This document shows positions 52,003 to 60,655 of a stretch of 64,000 bases of DNA, piece after piece. Below the pieces are notes generated by a model. The model worked only from the letters and a program-made list of their open reading frames with translations. It made no database searches and was not told where the DNA came from. The position numbers and the translations under genes are program-made. This DNA is from DASQHW01 sp038238245. Lineage in GTDB: Bacteria; Actinomycetota; Acidimicrobiia; IMCC26256; PALSA-610. Numbering within the stretch: the stretch's first letter is position 1; every line of letters starts with the position of its first letter. The stretch covers positions 21,927-85,926 of the forward strand of contig JBBRXX010000019.1 in the NCBI GenBank assembly GCA_038238245.1. Direction: 5' to 3'.

Positions 52003-52550
52003 ACGAACCACGCATGCGCGTGTACCGCGCGCTGCTGCACTGCTACCCGAAAAGCTTCAGACGCGAATACGAAGCCCAGATGCTCCAGGCGTTCTGTGAT
52101 CGCTGCCGCTATGACGGGACATCGACCTGGCCGATCCTGGCACGCGAAATCACCGACGCGGCGATCGCCGCACCGACTCTGAGATGGGAGAACCCGATGA
52201 CCCGCGTCGCTCTAGTCGCAGCGGCCATAAGCGTCACACTCCTGGCCGCTATCGCAGGTGGACCAACTGTGTTGGTGCCCGCAATCGCGATGCTGCTGAT
52301 CGTGGCGTTGATAGCGGGCGGGCGTTCCCGCCTCCGCCGACCCATCGATAACACAAGCCGATGGACGAGGTGGGCCGGGTTAGGAGCGGTCGCACTCATG
52401 CCCGCAGCAGTGATACTCGCGACCTCCGACGAAGAACTGAGCGAGGTCCCGTGGACGCTGATGGCACTGTCTATCGTTGCCGGGCTAACGTTATTCGTTA
52501 CGGGCCTAATCGTCGCGCTCTCACAACGGCCGAGACACACCAACTCGTAA
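51999..52550 (+). CDS. Membrane protein partner of PadR
   Basis: A 183-residue protein. The N-terminal 35 residues (YRALLHCYPKSFRREYEAQM, then LQAFCDR) match the prefix segment seen in permease-like proteins that follow PadR genes. Four hydrophobic segments follow (about 68-88, 90-107, 127-142, 153-175). It lacks the large permease domain of full-length relatives, so it may be a shortened form. ATG overlaps padR (ATGA). Confidence 0.7.
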   Translation: MNEPRMRVYRALLHCYPKSFRREYEAQMLQAFCDRCRYDGTSTWPILAREITDAAIAAPTLRWENPMTRVALVAAAISVTLLAAIAGGPTVLVPAIAMLLIVALIAGGRSRLRRPIDNTSRWTRWAGLGAVALMPAAVILATSDEELSEVPWTLMALSIVAGLTLFVTGLIVALSQRPRHTNS

Positions 52551-52780
52551 ACGCGCCGGTCACGGATCTGACTTCGGCGCGCCATATCTGCCAGTGAGTA
52601 TGAGGGGGACGTTCGTCGGGTCCACCGTTGTGGTGGTGGTCGTCGCTACGTTCATTGAGTCGAGATAAGGGCACGCCCCGTTCCGGAGGGTGATCGAGTT
52701 CGCTGTTCACAGCAGCGCGCTCGACACGGTCTCCTTCCCGGGACGTGCGTGCCACCCCTTGAACCGTTGAAGCAGAAGGG

Positions 52781-53513
52781 ATGGCGATGACCATCGTAGA
52801 GACCACGCGCCCGGTCACGGGTGGAGTCGACACGCATGCCGATGTTCATGTTGCGGCGGCGGTCGACGCGAATGGCGGGCTGTTGGGAGTGGAGTCGTTC
52901 GCGACAACTCCGGCCGGGTTCGGTGAGTTGGCCCGCTGGCTGGCCGGCTTCGGTGCGGTCGACCGGATGGGGGTGGAAGGCACGGGCGCGTACGGTGCCG
53001 GGCTGGCCCGTTGTCTGCGCGCCCAGGGACTGCTGGTGATCGAGGTCGAGCGGCCCAACCGGCAGGAGCGGCGGCGCAACGGCAAGTCCGACGAGCTCGA
53101 CGCGATCGAAGCTGCGCGTGCTGCGTTGTCGGGTCGCGCATCAGGCATCGCGAAGTCTGCTGATGGTGATGTCGAAGCAATCCGAGCGTTGCTTGTTTTC
53201 CGTCGTTCGGGACGGAGTGTTCGCATCAAGTACTTGAATCAGATCCGCCATCTCGGTTTCAACTGCACCCGACGAGCTGCGCGAACGGCTGCGGGACGTG
53301 CACCGTGACCTGCTGGCGCGCACCGCGGCAGCGTTGCGACCCACCGCTGGCAGCGACATCGTCGTGCACGCGACGAAACTGGCGATTGCGACGTTGGGAC
53401 GCCGAGTGCTCGCGCTCGAAGCCGACGCCGAACGACTCGACCGTGAACTCGAGACACTCGTGCGGCGCAGAGCGCCGAGCCTGATCGAGATCTACGGCGT
53501 CGGGATCAACACT
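52781..53513 (+). pseudogene. IS110-family transposase, frameshifted and truncated
   Basis: The DEDD-type N-terminal domain is clear: GGVDTHADVHVAAAVDANG, GVEGTGAYGAGLARCL and KSDELDAIEAARAAL. An extra A at about 53262 (TTTCAACTGC) shifts the frame; the protein resumes as APDELRERLRDVHRDLLART in the next frame. It then stops at IEIYGVGIN, where the C-terminal transposase domain (Tnp_20, with the catalytic Ser) should begin; that domain is missing. Inactive. Confidence 0.85.
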
Positions 53514-53759
53514 GGAGATCGCGGTGATCGTCGGCGAGCTCGCGACGAACGCGAACCTTCATGGTGTATCACCGGTATATGTGCACGTCACCGTCGGCGA
53601 CCACGTCGCGCGTGTCGAAGTAGAAGATGGCTTCCCGGCGTGGGCCAAGCCCGCCGAAGACTCTCGTGGAATGTTGCTGTGGATGGCCTCGCATTGCGGT
53701 GGGGCGTGGACTACGGCACTGGCGGGAAGGTGGTGTGGGCGGAGGTCCCTATCCGGTGA
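53514..53759 (+). pseudogene. RsbW-like HATPase fragment with frameshift
   Basis: Immediately after the transposase remnant the sequence encodes VIVGELATNANLHGVSPVYV and HVARVEVEDGFPAW, the N-box and following strand of an anti-sigma HATPase. A frameshift near 53670 moves to VDGLALRWGVDYGTGGKVVW, the C-terminal end of the same domain, ending at a TGA at 53759. The N-terminus is lost at the junction. Confidence 0.7.
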
Positions 53760-53821
53760 CGCGTTCCTGCGCGTTGTCGCGGGTAGGAGGAGTGCTCGCC
53801 CCTTGCGGCGAACGGATGTCG

Positions 53822-53855
53822 GGCGGCCGGGTCTTCTACCCGCGCCCCGGCCGCC
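53822..53855. terminator. GC-rich hairpin
   Basis: GGCGGCCGGG (53822-53831) pairs with CCCGGCCGCC (53846-53855) around a 14-base loop, downstream of the HATPase remnant. No U-run. Confidence 0.4.
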
Positions 53856-53940
53856 GGTCCGTACCTCATGTTTCCGCCAAGCCTGTGACTCGTGCCGCCG
53901 AGTTCCTCACGCTGAGTCGACGCGGGCCGAGAATGCCAGT

Positions 53941-54252
53941 GTGAGAAGTCTTGTCCGTGCGTTGTGGGCATCTGTACAAGGTGATCCCGTCTTCATGCGC
54001 CGGCTCAATGGCTGGCTGACGATCTTCTGGGTGGTGATGATCCCGGTTTCCATCGCCACCGGCTGGGTTCGCAGCGTGACCTACGTCTCGGCCTTGTCGT
54101 TGCGGGCTCTCGTCTCGGGACACTGGGCCACATGGCAAGCAGCACGCGTTGAGGTCGCCCAACAAGAAGAGATTGAGCGACGAGAAGACGATCCGACTGA
54201 GGAACGTGTCATCGATGCCATGCTCCGACGCACCGACGTCGAACCGAACTAG
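53941..54252 (+). CDS. Small two-helix membrane protein
   Basis: A 103-residue protein from GTG. FMRRLNGWLTIFWVVMIPVS and a second segment (VTYVSALSLRALVSGHWATW) are followed by an acidic, charged tail (ARVEVAQQEEIERREDDPTEE). The pattern FW-x-x-MIP-S-x-x-T-G-W...SVTYVSALS...GHW-x-x-WQAARVEV looks like a conserved actinobacterial family, whose function I do not know. Convergent with the next secreted-protein gene. Confidence 0.65.
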   Translation: MRSLVRALWASVQGDPVFMRRLNGWLTIFWVVMIPVSIATGWVRSVTYVSALSLRALVSGHWATWQAARVEVAQQEEIERREDDPTEERVIDAMLRRTDVEPN

Positions 54253-54385
54253 CGAACCGGAAGGTACGCCCCCGCCCCGCTCGCGCACGCAGTTGGCCGA
54301 ACTACTGGACTGACCGCCCTGCAACTTTGCGACGTCCCACCGATCGCTGCTGCGCGGGTTTCTTGCGGAGCGTCCCGCGTTCAGC

Positions 54386-54417
54386 GGTGAGGGGTCGAGA
54401 TGGCCCGACCCCTCACC
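54386..54417. terminator. Perfect 12-bp stem-loop between convergent genes
   Basis: GGTGAGGGGTCG (54386-54397) and CGACCCCTCACC (54406-54417) pair perfectly around an 8-base loop. It lies between the convergent 103-residue membrane protein and the 160-residue secreted protein genes, so a bidirectional terminator is likely. Confidence 0.65.
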
Positions 54418-54473
54418 AGTCCGTCTTCAAGGTTGCTCGGCGTTCGTCAGCCTCGCGGGTAACCGCGGAACTT

Positions 54474-54956
54474 CTATGTGTTGGGATAACTATCGCAGCG
54501 TTGTACCCAGAACACCTTGTGCTTGGTGTCCGCGCCCTGCGATCCGTCGGCGTGCACGGTGAGCTTGACGTGGAAACCCTGCTGCGGATGCGGGGTCATT
54601 GACGCCAACGCGCTCGAGAGGTCATAGGTCCGCTCGGCGTCGAGGTCGGTACCGCCGCCGGCCGCGTCTTGGCCGATGGACACGGTGTCATCGAGGAGTA
54701 CGACGTCTTTCCCTGTCGGTGGCTGCACCACGAACTCGACGTCGGCATTCAGGTTCCCTTGGTCGAAGCCGTAGAAGTCGACCTGGAACCGGCAACCGAC
54801 GTGTGGCTGGTTGTCCGGGTGCGTATCGAACGCTTCCGCGTCGATCTTGACGGTCCCGTTGTTACCGGGTGGGTCGGCGTGAGCTGCCGAGGCGAATGCG
54901 CCCAACGACAACGTCACACCGGTCAACGCGGCCAATGCCATACGGACATTGCGCAT
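54474..54956 (-). CDS. Secreted hypothetical protein
   Basis: A 160-residue protein with a signal peptide (MRNVRMALAALTGVTLSLGA, cleavage after AHA). The mature part starts DPPGNNGTVKIDAEAFD and has two Cys (GCRFQVDFYGFD and the C-terminal VQRCDSYPNT) that could form one disulfide. It is beta-rich by composition. AAGGAA precedes the ATG. Family unknown to me. Confidence 0.7.
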   Translation of the reverse strand: MRNVRMALAALTGVTLSLGAFASAAHADPPGNNGTVKIDAEAFDTHPDNQPHVGCRFQVDFYGFDQGNLNADVEFVVQPPTGKDVVLLDDTVSIGQDAAGGGTDLDAERTYDLSSALASMTPHPQQGFHVKLTVHADGSQGADTKHKVFWVQRCDSYPNT

Positions 54957-55337
54957 AAGTATGGTTCCTTCCAATCCGCCCGATCATCCATGACGCAAGC
55001 TTTCACGCTGCGCGCAGTAAGCGTAGAAGCTGTCACTGAGCGCAGTCAAGGGTTGGAGGGGGCGACTCGACGCGAGGTGAACTCCGACACATGCCGACGT
55101 ACCTTTCGCGCCGCGCTTCGCCTAGAGAGCGCCGTCATTCGCTGTCGCCATTTCGGCACTTGACCGATCGACCGTTTTGCATCAACCAGCCTCCTCCAGA
55201 ATTCAGAGCACCTCGATACATCGATGTGTTGTTGGGGTTCGAAGTTCATCTGTTGCTATTGCACGCGTCACGCGTTACGTGTGGGTAAGGGGACGGCTGG
55301 GATACCGGGGGCGGGTCTTGATCCAAAGGAGATCTGA
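54957..55337. other. 381-base interval with no gene seen
   Basis: It lies between two divergent secreted-protein genes. A 67-codon minus-strand ORF (55249-55046) is basic and lacks coding bias. I see no clear hairpin; promoters for both genes are expected here but not recognisable with confidence. Confidence 0.4.
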
Positions 55338-55781
55338 ATGAAGAAATCGGGTTTGCTCGCCGTACCCGTCGTCGTCATGGCGTCGTTCGCCCTACCTGCG
55401 AGCCCCGCGTTCGCGCATGTTCCTGCGTGCCAAGAGACCGTGAACCCTCACGGGCAAAACACCCCGCCGGCCGGATCGACCACCTTGCCCGGGCCGCGGG
55501 GCGGCCAGAACGAAGACGGCTTCTACAAGATCTCTTCCAACGTCGGTACCGATGTGTTTGTCGTGGATCTCGGAAGCGGCACCGTGTTCGGTCCGTATGC
55601 GAGCGGTACGGTCGTGAAGTACACGCAGGCGCCTGGTGCGACACCCAGCGCCAAGAAGATCGGCAGCGATAACGGGCAAGCCGGTGCGGTGGAGGTGCAC
55701 ATCACCGGTACCGGAGACATGGGTGTACGCACGATCGACGGGCGCACGATCGACTGCTTCGTCCCGCCACCGCCTAAGTAA
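55338..55781 (+). CDS. Secreted small hypothetical protein
   Basis: A 147-residue protein with AAAGGAG before the ATG and a clear signal peptide (MKKSGLLAVPVVVMASFALP, cleavage after AFA). Mature residues include two Cys (PACQET and TIDCFVPPP), a Pro/Gly-rich segment (TPPAGSTTLPGPRGGQNEDG) and a Pro-rich C-terminus. No family recognised. Followed by a perfect 34-bp palindrome. Confidence 0.7.
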   Translation: MKKSGLLAVPVVVMASFALPASPAFAHVPACQETVNPHGQNTPPAGSTTLPGPRGGQNEDGFYKISSNVGTDVFVVDLGSGTVFGPYASGTVVKYTQAPGATPSAKKIGSDNGQAGAVEVHITGTGDMGVRTIDGRTIDCFVPPPPK

Positions 55782-55802
55782 GGCGCGCCACAGACGATGC
55801 GC

Positions 55803-55836
55803 GGGCGAGGGGCTGGCTGCAGCCAGCCCCTCGCCC
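55803..55836. terminator. Perfect 34-bp palindrome
   Basis: The centre is GCTGGCTG|CAGCCAGC and symmetry extends over 17 bases on each side with no spacer, starting 22 bases after the stop of the secreted-protein gene. Most likely a transcription terminator; the absence of a loop would force a slightly frayed hairpin. Confidence 0.6.
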
Positions 55837-56016
55837 GGGCGCGCAGCTTGAATCAGGCGCGAGTGTGGTGCGAGTTTTCCTGACGAACCGCGGCGCGCCT
55901 TCATCACATCGGGCTTGTACCGGAACCGGCCGGCGGACGTGACCGCGGCCTCGGTAAGGGCGGTAGAGACGCGGGAGCGCGGGTATACGTTCGCTGCGGC
56001 GTAGTGGGAGGTGGCC

Positions 56017-57396
56017 ATGAAGCTTCGCTTCGGCCTGTTGCCTGTCTTCGTGGTCACACTTGCGCTGTTTCTGGTCGGGTGTACAGGTGACTGGGCGACT
56101 TGGGGCAACGGACTCGAGCGCCACGGGGAGAACACGTCCGAAACGGAGCTCGCGCCGAGCAACGTAGCGTCGTTACAGGAAAAGTGGGCGGTCGATCTCA
56201 GTGGGGTCGTGAACAGCGCTCCGATCCTCGCGCACAACATCGACGTCAATGGCACACGCATGGACCTTCTGTACACCGGAAGCGAAAACGGTGTGTTCTA
56301 CGCGGTGTCGACGAACGGCGCCATTGTGTGGTCCCGAACGCTCGGTTCGGTGTCGATCGCCTGTCCGTTCTTTCCCGCCGGCGACCACGGTGTGACCGCG
56401 TCCGCGGTGTTCGATAGCACCCGCAACCGCGTTTATGCAGTCAGCGGTGACGGGTTCGTGTACGCACTCGACGCATCCGACGGCACCGTCGTACCCGGAT
56501 GGCCGATCCCGCTGACTTCCACACCAACAAGGGAAGTGGTGTGGAGCGCGCCGACGCTCGTCGGCGATCACCTGTATTACGAGATCGCGAGCCACTGCGA
56601 CACCCGGCCGTACCACGGTCGGATCGTCGACATCGATCCCCAGACGCATTCGATCATGCACACGTTCTACGTCACGGGGAGCGCGGACGGCCCTGACGGC
56701 GGCGGAATCTGGGGCTGGGGCGGGGTGTCCGTCGATCCCGCGGACGGCGACGTCTACGTCGCAACCGGGAATTCGTTCGCGACGCCCGAGAACTCTCCGT
56801 ACGCCGATTCGGTCGTGCGGCTCTCGAGCTCGCTCGCGGTGAAGACGTTTCATACACCGACGCTGGGGATAAGGGACGATGACTTCGGGTCGACGCCGGT
56901 GTTGTTCCAGAAAGACGGCTGCCCCCGGCAGCTGATCGCCATGCAGAAGAACGGCTCGCTCTACCTCTACGACCGCGATTCCCTCGCGGACGGGCCCCGG
57001 CAACGTATCGACTTCAGCAAATCGAACCTCATTGGTGTCGTCGCCTATTCGAGCGCAACAGAGATGGTCTACGCCGTCAACGGAAAGGGCTCCACCAACG
57101 GCAGCTATATCCAAGGAGTCGCCGCGTTCCGCTTCGACGCCGGATGCAAGCTGCAACTCGCTTGGCAGACACCGCTGCCCGTCCTGGGCGGGACCGCACC
57201 GAGCGTCGCGAACGGTGTCGTCTATGTCGCCGGTGGTTCGTCGAACAAGGTCTATGCGCTGCGCGCGACGACGGGCGAGATGTTGTGGGATAGCGGCGCA
57301 TCGGTCGCGGGGCGCGCCGTCGCACAGCCCATCGTCGTCGATGGACGGCTCTACGCCGGCGCGTACGACAACAAACTCCATGCCTGGGGCCTCTGA
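56017..57396 (+). CDS. PQQ-type beta-propeller lipoprotein
   Basis: A 459-residue lipoprotein: the lipobox FLVGC places the lipid on Cys22. The body has PQQ/BamB-like propeller motifs (VYAVSGDGFVYALDASDGTV, VYVAGGSSNKVYALRATTG, RLYAGAYDNKLHAWG). It also resembles soluble quinoprotein-dehydrogenase propellers (WGNGLERHGENTSETELAPSN), but cofactor-binding residues cannot be confirmed by eye. GGGAGG precedes the ATG at 56017; a GTG at 56011 is in frame. Four or more Cys in the mature protein. Role unknown; anchored outside the membrane. Confidence 0.82.
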   Translation: MKLRFGLLPVFVVTLALFLVGCTGDWATWGNGLERHGENTSETELAPSNVASLQEKWAVDLSGVVNSAPILAHNIDVNGTRMDLLYTGSENGVFYAVSTNGAIVWSRTLGSVSIACPFFPAGDHGVTASAVFDSTRNRVYAVSGDGFVYALDASDGTVVPGWPIPLTSTPTREVVWSAPTLVGDHLYYEIASHCDTRPYHGRIVDIDPQTHSIMHTFYVTGSADGPDGGGIWGWGGVSVDPADGDVYVATGNSFATPENSPYADSVVRLSSSLAVKTFHTPTLGIRDDDFGSTPVLFQKDGCPRQLIAMQKNGSLYLYDRDSLADGPRQRIDFSKSNLIGVVAYSSATEMVYAVNGKGSTNGSYIQGVAAFRFDAGCKLQLAWQTPLPVLGGTAPSVANGVVYVAGGSSNKVYALRATTGEMLWDSGASVAGRAVAQPIVVDGRLYAGAYDNKLHAWGL

Positions 57397-57479
57397 GATC
57401 CGTCGATGGCTTTGTCCGCGTCATCGCGGCTGAAGCGATACCCGCGCTAGTAGTGACTCCTGCTTGCGCAGTGGACGCG

Positions 57480-57652
57480 CCAATGGGCGCGCCACGATGC
57501 ACAGCACCGACGTCGATTGCTGGCAGGCCGCACGCGTCGGCGGCGCGCTGCGACACCAGACAGCACGCGGCGGTCAGGTCGTGGCCGCGTCTTGTCCACA
57601 CGCGGACCTTGCCGTCGCCCGACGATGACCCGCCACCTGGGTCGGCGCTCAA
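57480..57652 (-). pseudogene. Fragment of an ATP-dependent DNA ligase, N-terminal domain
   Basis: The minus strand encodes SADPGGGSSSGDGKVRVWTR, then RGHDLTAACCLVSQRAADAC and GLPAIDVGAVH. This resembles the ligase nucleotidyltransferase region with the pattern VRLWTRRGxDWT...(L/I)DGEAV, with key residues lost (VGAVH for DGEAV). No catalytic KxDG motif precedes it. The TTG at its start overlaps the stop of the Cys-rich gene. Assignment rests on this pattern only. Confidence 0.4.
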
Positions 57653-57819
57653 TGCTGCACCCCGCAGTAGTTGCAGCCCGCGGGCGTCCAGACGGTGCAC
57701 GGCACCGGGTCGCCTTCGTGGCGGAGCTCGCGGCCGCGGCAGCCGTCGCGGTCGTCGTCGAGCGTGCAGCCGGCGACCGTACCGTCAGCGTGAAGGATGA
57801 GGCCGCCCGGACAGGTCAT
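57649..57819 (-). CDS. Small six-cysteine protein (zinc-ribbon-like)
   Basis: A 56-residue protein: MTCPGGLILHADGTVAGC, then a DDDRDGCRGRELRHEGD segment and a C-terminal AGCNYCGVQH. Cys at 3, 18, 27, 41, 49 and 52; the last pair is C-x2-C. The spacing suggests metal binding or disulfides. ATG seven bases after TACCGT (57832-57827), leaderless pattern. A decayed paralogue lies at 58793-58961. I recognise no named family; similar proteins might occur in phages or islands. Confidence 0.65.
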   Translation of the reverse strand: MTCPGGLILHADGTVAGCTLDDDRDGCRGRELRHEGDPVPCTVWTPAGCNYCGVQH

Positions 57820-57891
57820 GAATGCGACGGTACTTACGCCAGAGACCGCGGTAACCCCTCATGATTAGGTCGTGTCTGCCAATAGAGGGAA

Positions 57892-58182
57892 GTGGCGGAA
57901 GACGAGCACGCGACCAGCTACGCATTCCGACGCGAGTACCGGCTCGCGATCGAAGTCATCCGGCTCGCCTTCGCCGATCGGCCAGCACACCCAGGAACGC
58001 CAACCGCGCTCGACGAGCGTCTCCAGAACCTCGACCCAGAACAAGCCCGCGCCGCGCTGAACGCCGCGGCCGCCCTCGTCGTCGGACTCCTAGAAGTCCA
58101 CTTCCCAGGACAAGAAGAGACGCTGGACGGCATCGCGGCCGGCATCGCGCACAGTCGCGGCGACGACGACGTGACGTTGTAG
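57892..58182 (+). CDS. Hypothetical protein
   Basis: A 96-residue protein from GTG with GAGGGA just upstream. It is mainly helical and Ala/Arg/Glu-rich (FRREYRLAIEVIRLAFADRP, LNAAAALVVGLLEVHFPGQE), with no membrane segment or known motif. It is on the plus strand between the Cys-rich gene and a second hypothetical. Confidence 0.55.
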   Translation: MAEDEHATSYAFRREYRLAIEVIRLAFADRPAHPGTPTALDERLQNLDPEQARAALNAAAALVVGLLEVHFPGQEETLDGIAAGIAHSRGDDDVTL

Positions 58183-58314
58183 CCGTCGCAGCATCGTCAA
58201 ACCGATGACACTGCCGAGATCTGCGGAACCTAACGGTCGCGCGAGGCCGTGACCGCGCCGCTCCACGACGCCCCGCAATGCCCGGAACCCCTTCCCCAAG
58301 AGCACGACGGGTCC

Positions 58315-58320
58315 TAACCT
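58315..58320 (+). promoter_or_regulatory. -10 box of the 150-residue hypothetical gene
   Basis: TAACCT lies seven bases before the GTG at 58328, with no Shine-Dalgarno sequence. Confidence 0.35.
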
Positions 58321-58327
58321 CGGCGAC

Positions 58328-58780
58328 GTGAAAGCTGGACATCCTTCGCTTACCGAGGAATTCGATAAGCAGAGGGCAGAACAACGCTGCAAGCTCCGCG
58401 CCGTTCCCGACTGGGCCTTCACGTCTGACCAGCTCACACCGTTCCGCCAACTCCCCAAAATCGAGGAACACGACCGACCTTTGGTCGAGACGGTCCTTCG
58501 AGAATTTGCAGACACCGCCGCAAACCACATTGGGACGGTCCTCGGGATACCGGCTGGCACCCCACAGACCGAAAGACTGCTTGGCGGCCTTCAGCCCGAC
58601 TGGCCACCGGAGCTAGAGGAGGTACGGGAGCAACTGCACAACGCCCCGACGCTGCGCGAGTTGACCGACGACGAAGCAACAAACGTGCGCCGCTTCGTCT
58701 ACTTAGCGGCGATCGCCGACGAGCTCGCCGGTGACTACACCGACCCTCGACTTGCTTCGTGGTTCGGGCACGGGCGATAA
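58328..58780 (+). CDS. Hypothetical protein
   Basis: A 150-residue, acidic, mostly helical protein from a GTG. Segments such as DRPLVETVLREFADTAANHI and ATNVRRFVYLAAIADELAG look like a compact helical bundle. No motif or membrane segment. It is convergent with the decayed Cys-rich copy. Unknown function. Confidence 0.55.
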   Translation: MKAGHPSLTEEFDKQRAEQRCKLRAVPDWAFTSDQLTPFRQLPKIEEHDRPLVETVLREFADTAANHIGTVLGIPAGTPQTERLLGGLQPDWPPELEEVREQLHNAPTLRELTDDEATNVRRFVYLAAIADELAGDYTDPRLASWFGHGR

Positions 58781-58792
58781 ACCAACGATTGG

Positions 58793-58961
58793 TTACTGGA
58801 CGCCGCAGTAGTTGCAGCCCCGAAGGTGTCCACACGATGCACGGCACCGAGTCGCCTTCGTGACGTAAGTCGCGTCCGCGGCATCAGTCTTCGTCTTCGT
58901 CGAGCGTGCAGCCCGCGATCGTGCCGTCGGCGTGAATGATGAGGCCGCCCGGACAAGCCAC
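58793..58961 (-). pseudogene. Decayed paralogue of the six-cysteine protein
   Basis: From a GTG at 58961 the frame reads ACPGGLIIHADGTIAGCTLD, almost the same as the intact copy at 57649-57819. It meets a TGA at 58886-58884, and an extra G near the end (TCGGGGCTGC) shifts the frame away from the CNYCGVQ ending. At least two disabling changes. Confidence 0.75.
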
Positions 58962-58986
58962 GACACCAACGCTAGGGCTCTTCCTC

Positions 58987-59829
58987 TTAGGCCGCTTGAA
59001 GAGGCTGTGTTCGTCGATCTCGCGTCATCACATTGAGGACACGGGCGAGGATGGGACGGTTCGGTTCGGGCGGTCCGCTCGGAGTGATGCGAACGGCGAG
59101 GCCGGCAGCGATAGTGACCGCGAGGGCCACGGATGCGCCGAGCGCCCACCCGGCAAGCACGTCGGTCGGCCAATGCACTCCGAGGAACAGACGACTCACT
59201 CCTACAGCACCGGCGACGAGACCTGACCCGGCCAAGCTCGCCAGGCGCAAGAGGGGTCGGCGAAGTATGTAGATCGCGACGACCAGCGCGAGCGTGACGT
59301 ACAGCGCCGTGGTATCGGTCGCGTGCCCGGAGGGGAACGATGCGTCACCTTCGTTGACGAGATGGAGCGCTGCCGGCGGACGGCCGCGCGCGATGACCGC
59401 CTTGGCAAGCGCGGCGCAGGCACCGCCGATGGTGAGGGCGATGCCGGGTGCCACGGCGACAACGAGGCGGGTTCCGTGCCGCCAGAGCAGCACTGCGGCA
59501 ATGACCGCGACAAGGCCGAGAACCGTGATGTTGCCGACATCGCTCAGGAGCCGTGCCGCTGAGACAACCGTGCCCGAACGGTGCGTGGTGAACCACCGCA
59601 GATGCAGTAGATCGCTGCTGGACAGCCCATTGTGTTGCGTGACGTCTTCGGTCACGCCACCAAAAGCGATGATGCTCGCGCCAAGGATCGTGAGGGCGGC
59701 ACACACTGCGACAACCTCGGAGAAGGACAGACGAAGCCGCGCGCGAGTACCGCTGAGGCAATTGATGAGTCGGCGGTGCGGAGCGAATCGCATCCCGAAA
59801 GCGTAAGGGCCGCGCACGTCCTTGACCAT
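58987..59829 (-). CDS. PAP2-family membrane phosphatase
   Basis: A 280-residue protein with about six transmembrane helices. The phosphatase signature is complete: K-x6-RP (AKAVIARGRPPA), PSGH (SFPSGHATDT) and SR-x5-H-x3-D (SRLFLGVHWPTDV). It likely dephosphorylates a lipid phosphate such as undecaprenyl pyrophosphate or phosphatidate on the outer face of the membrane. It is an intact gene in the otherwise decayed part of the island. An ATG at 59793 is an alternative start. Confidence 0.9.
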   Translation of the reverse strand: MVKDVRGPYAFGMRFAPHRRLINCLSGTRARLRLSFSEVVAVCAALTILGASIIAFGGVTEDVTQHNGLSSSDLLHLRWFTTHRSGTVVSAARLLSDVGNITVLGLVAVIAAVLLWRHGTRLVVAVAPGIALTIGGACAALAKAVIARGRPPAALHLVNEGDASFPSGHATDTTALYVTLALVVAIYILRRPLLRLASLAGSGLVAGAVGVSRLFLGVHWPTDVLAGWALGASVALAVTIAAGLAVRITPSGPPEPNRPILARVLNVMTRDRRTQPLQAA

Positions 59830-59867
59830 CAGGGTGATCCCTGAGTGAATAACTGGCGCCGTCGCGG

Positions 59868-60259
59868 CTATGACCCCTCGCGGTCGCCTCCGAGCAGCCG
59901 CTCCAACATGCGCGGTTCCGCCGGCCAGGCATCGAGCAGCACCTGACGCGGCACTTGACGTGCGGCGTATCGGAACGCCAACGCGACGACGATGACATCG
60001 TCGAGAGGGCCGATGATCGGCAGGAACTCGGGAATCAAGTCAATAGGCGACAACACCCACAACCCGGCGAACGCGACCGCGACCTTCGCGCGACGCGGCA
60101 CCCGTGGGTCGCGTCGAAGTTTTCGCGCGTCGTGAGGCAGGCCGGGAGCACCGTCGCCAAGTCCTTCGCCGTGCCGGGCGGCAGTCGTCGCGCCAGGATC
60201 GCCAACAGTGCCCGAGACGCAACGAGGAGCGCAATCGCGATCAACAGGAGGTTGAGCAA
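59868..60259 (-). pseudogene. DUF1232 (YkvA-like) membrane protein, frameshifted
   Basis: The N-terminal part (TTG at 60259; LNLLLIAIALLVASRALLAI then LARRLPPGTAKDLATVLPAC) and the DUF1232 core (DARKLRRDPRVPRRAKVAVA then FAGLWVLSPIDLIPEFLPII) are in different frames. A single-base loss near 60140 separates them. The core motif SPIDLIPEFLP-x-x-G-x-x-DD is intact. If the indel is an assembly error the gene would be complete at about 130 residues. Confidence 0.7.
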
Positions 60260-60268
60260 CGTGTTCTC

Positions 60269-60655
60269 TTAGCGGGAATGCCGCTGTGATGCGTGGGCCG
60301 CACGCCAACCTGCCGTCTTCAGTTTGAACCAGTCCCTCGAACGTTCACCCGGCCTGTACGGCGAGTCCACGCGCTTGGCAACGATGCCCTCGACGTCATG
60401 TTCCGCGCACGCCTTGAGTACGTCGGCGACGGAGCCACGCAACTGGGGCACTACGCACCACGCCGAGCCGTCTAGCTCGAGCACGTCGAGCAACGCGCCC
60501 CCTCCGAATAGGGCCGGTCGATGACGGGCCCAACGAACGCGAGGACGTCGAACGCGACGAACGTCAGCGGCACGCGTCGGTGGCGCGCGACCGGAAGCTC
60601 GAGCCCGTTGTGGGGCCTGAAGATCATCGAATGTCCCGCGCTGAAGATGCGGCAC
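60269..60655 (-). pseudogene. ATP-dependent DNA ligase remnant, C-terminal part of the catalytic domain
   Basis: The minus strand carries ligase motifs IV and V: HDVEGIVAKRVDSPYRPGER followed by SRDWFKLKTAGWRA. Upstream pieces are split over two frames (GTFDDLQAPQRARA in one, PLTFVAFDVLAFVGPVIDRP in the other, then LLDVLELDGSAW), showing at least two indels. The catalytic KxDG lysine segment and the OB domain are absent. This is a LigD/LigC-type relic. Confidence 0.75.

Noticed and set aside
55046..55249. 67-codon minus-strand ORF between secreted-protein genes
   Set aside because: Basic, no coding bias, no Shine-Dalgarno or promoter, and no recognisable motif.
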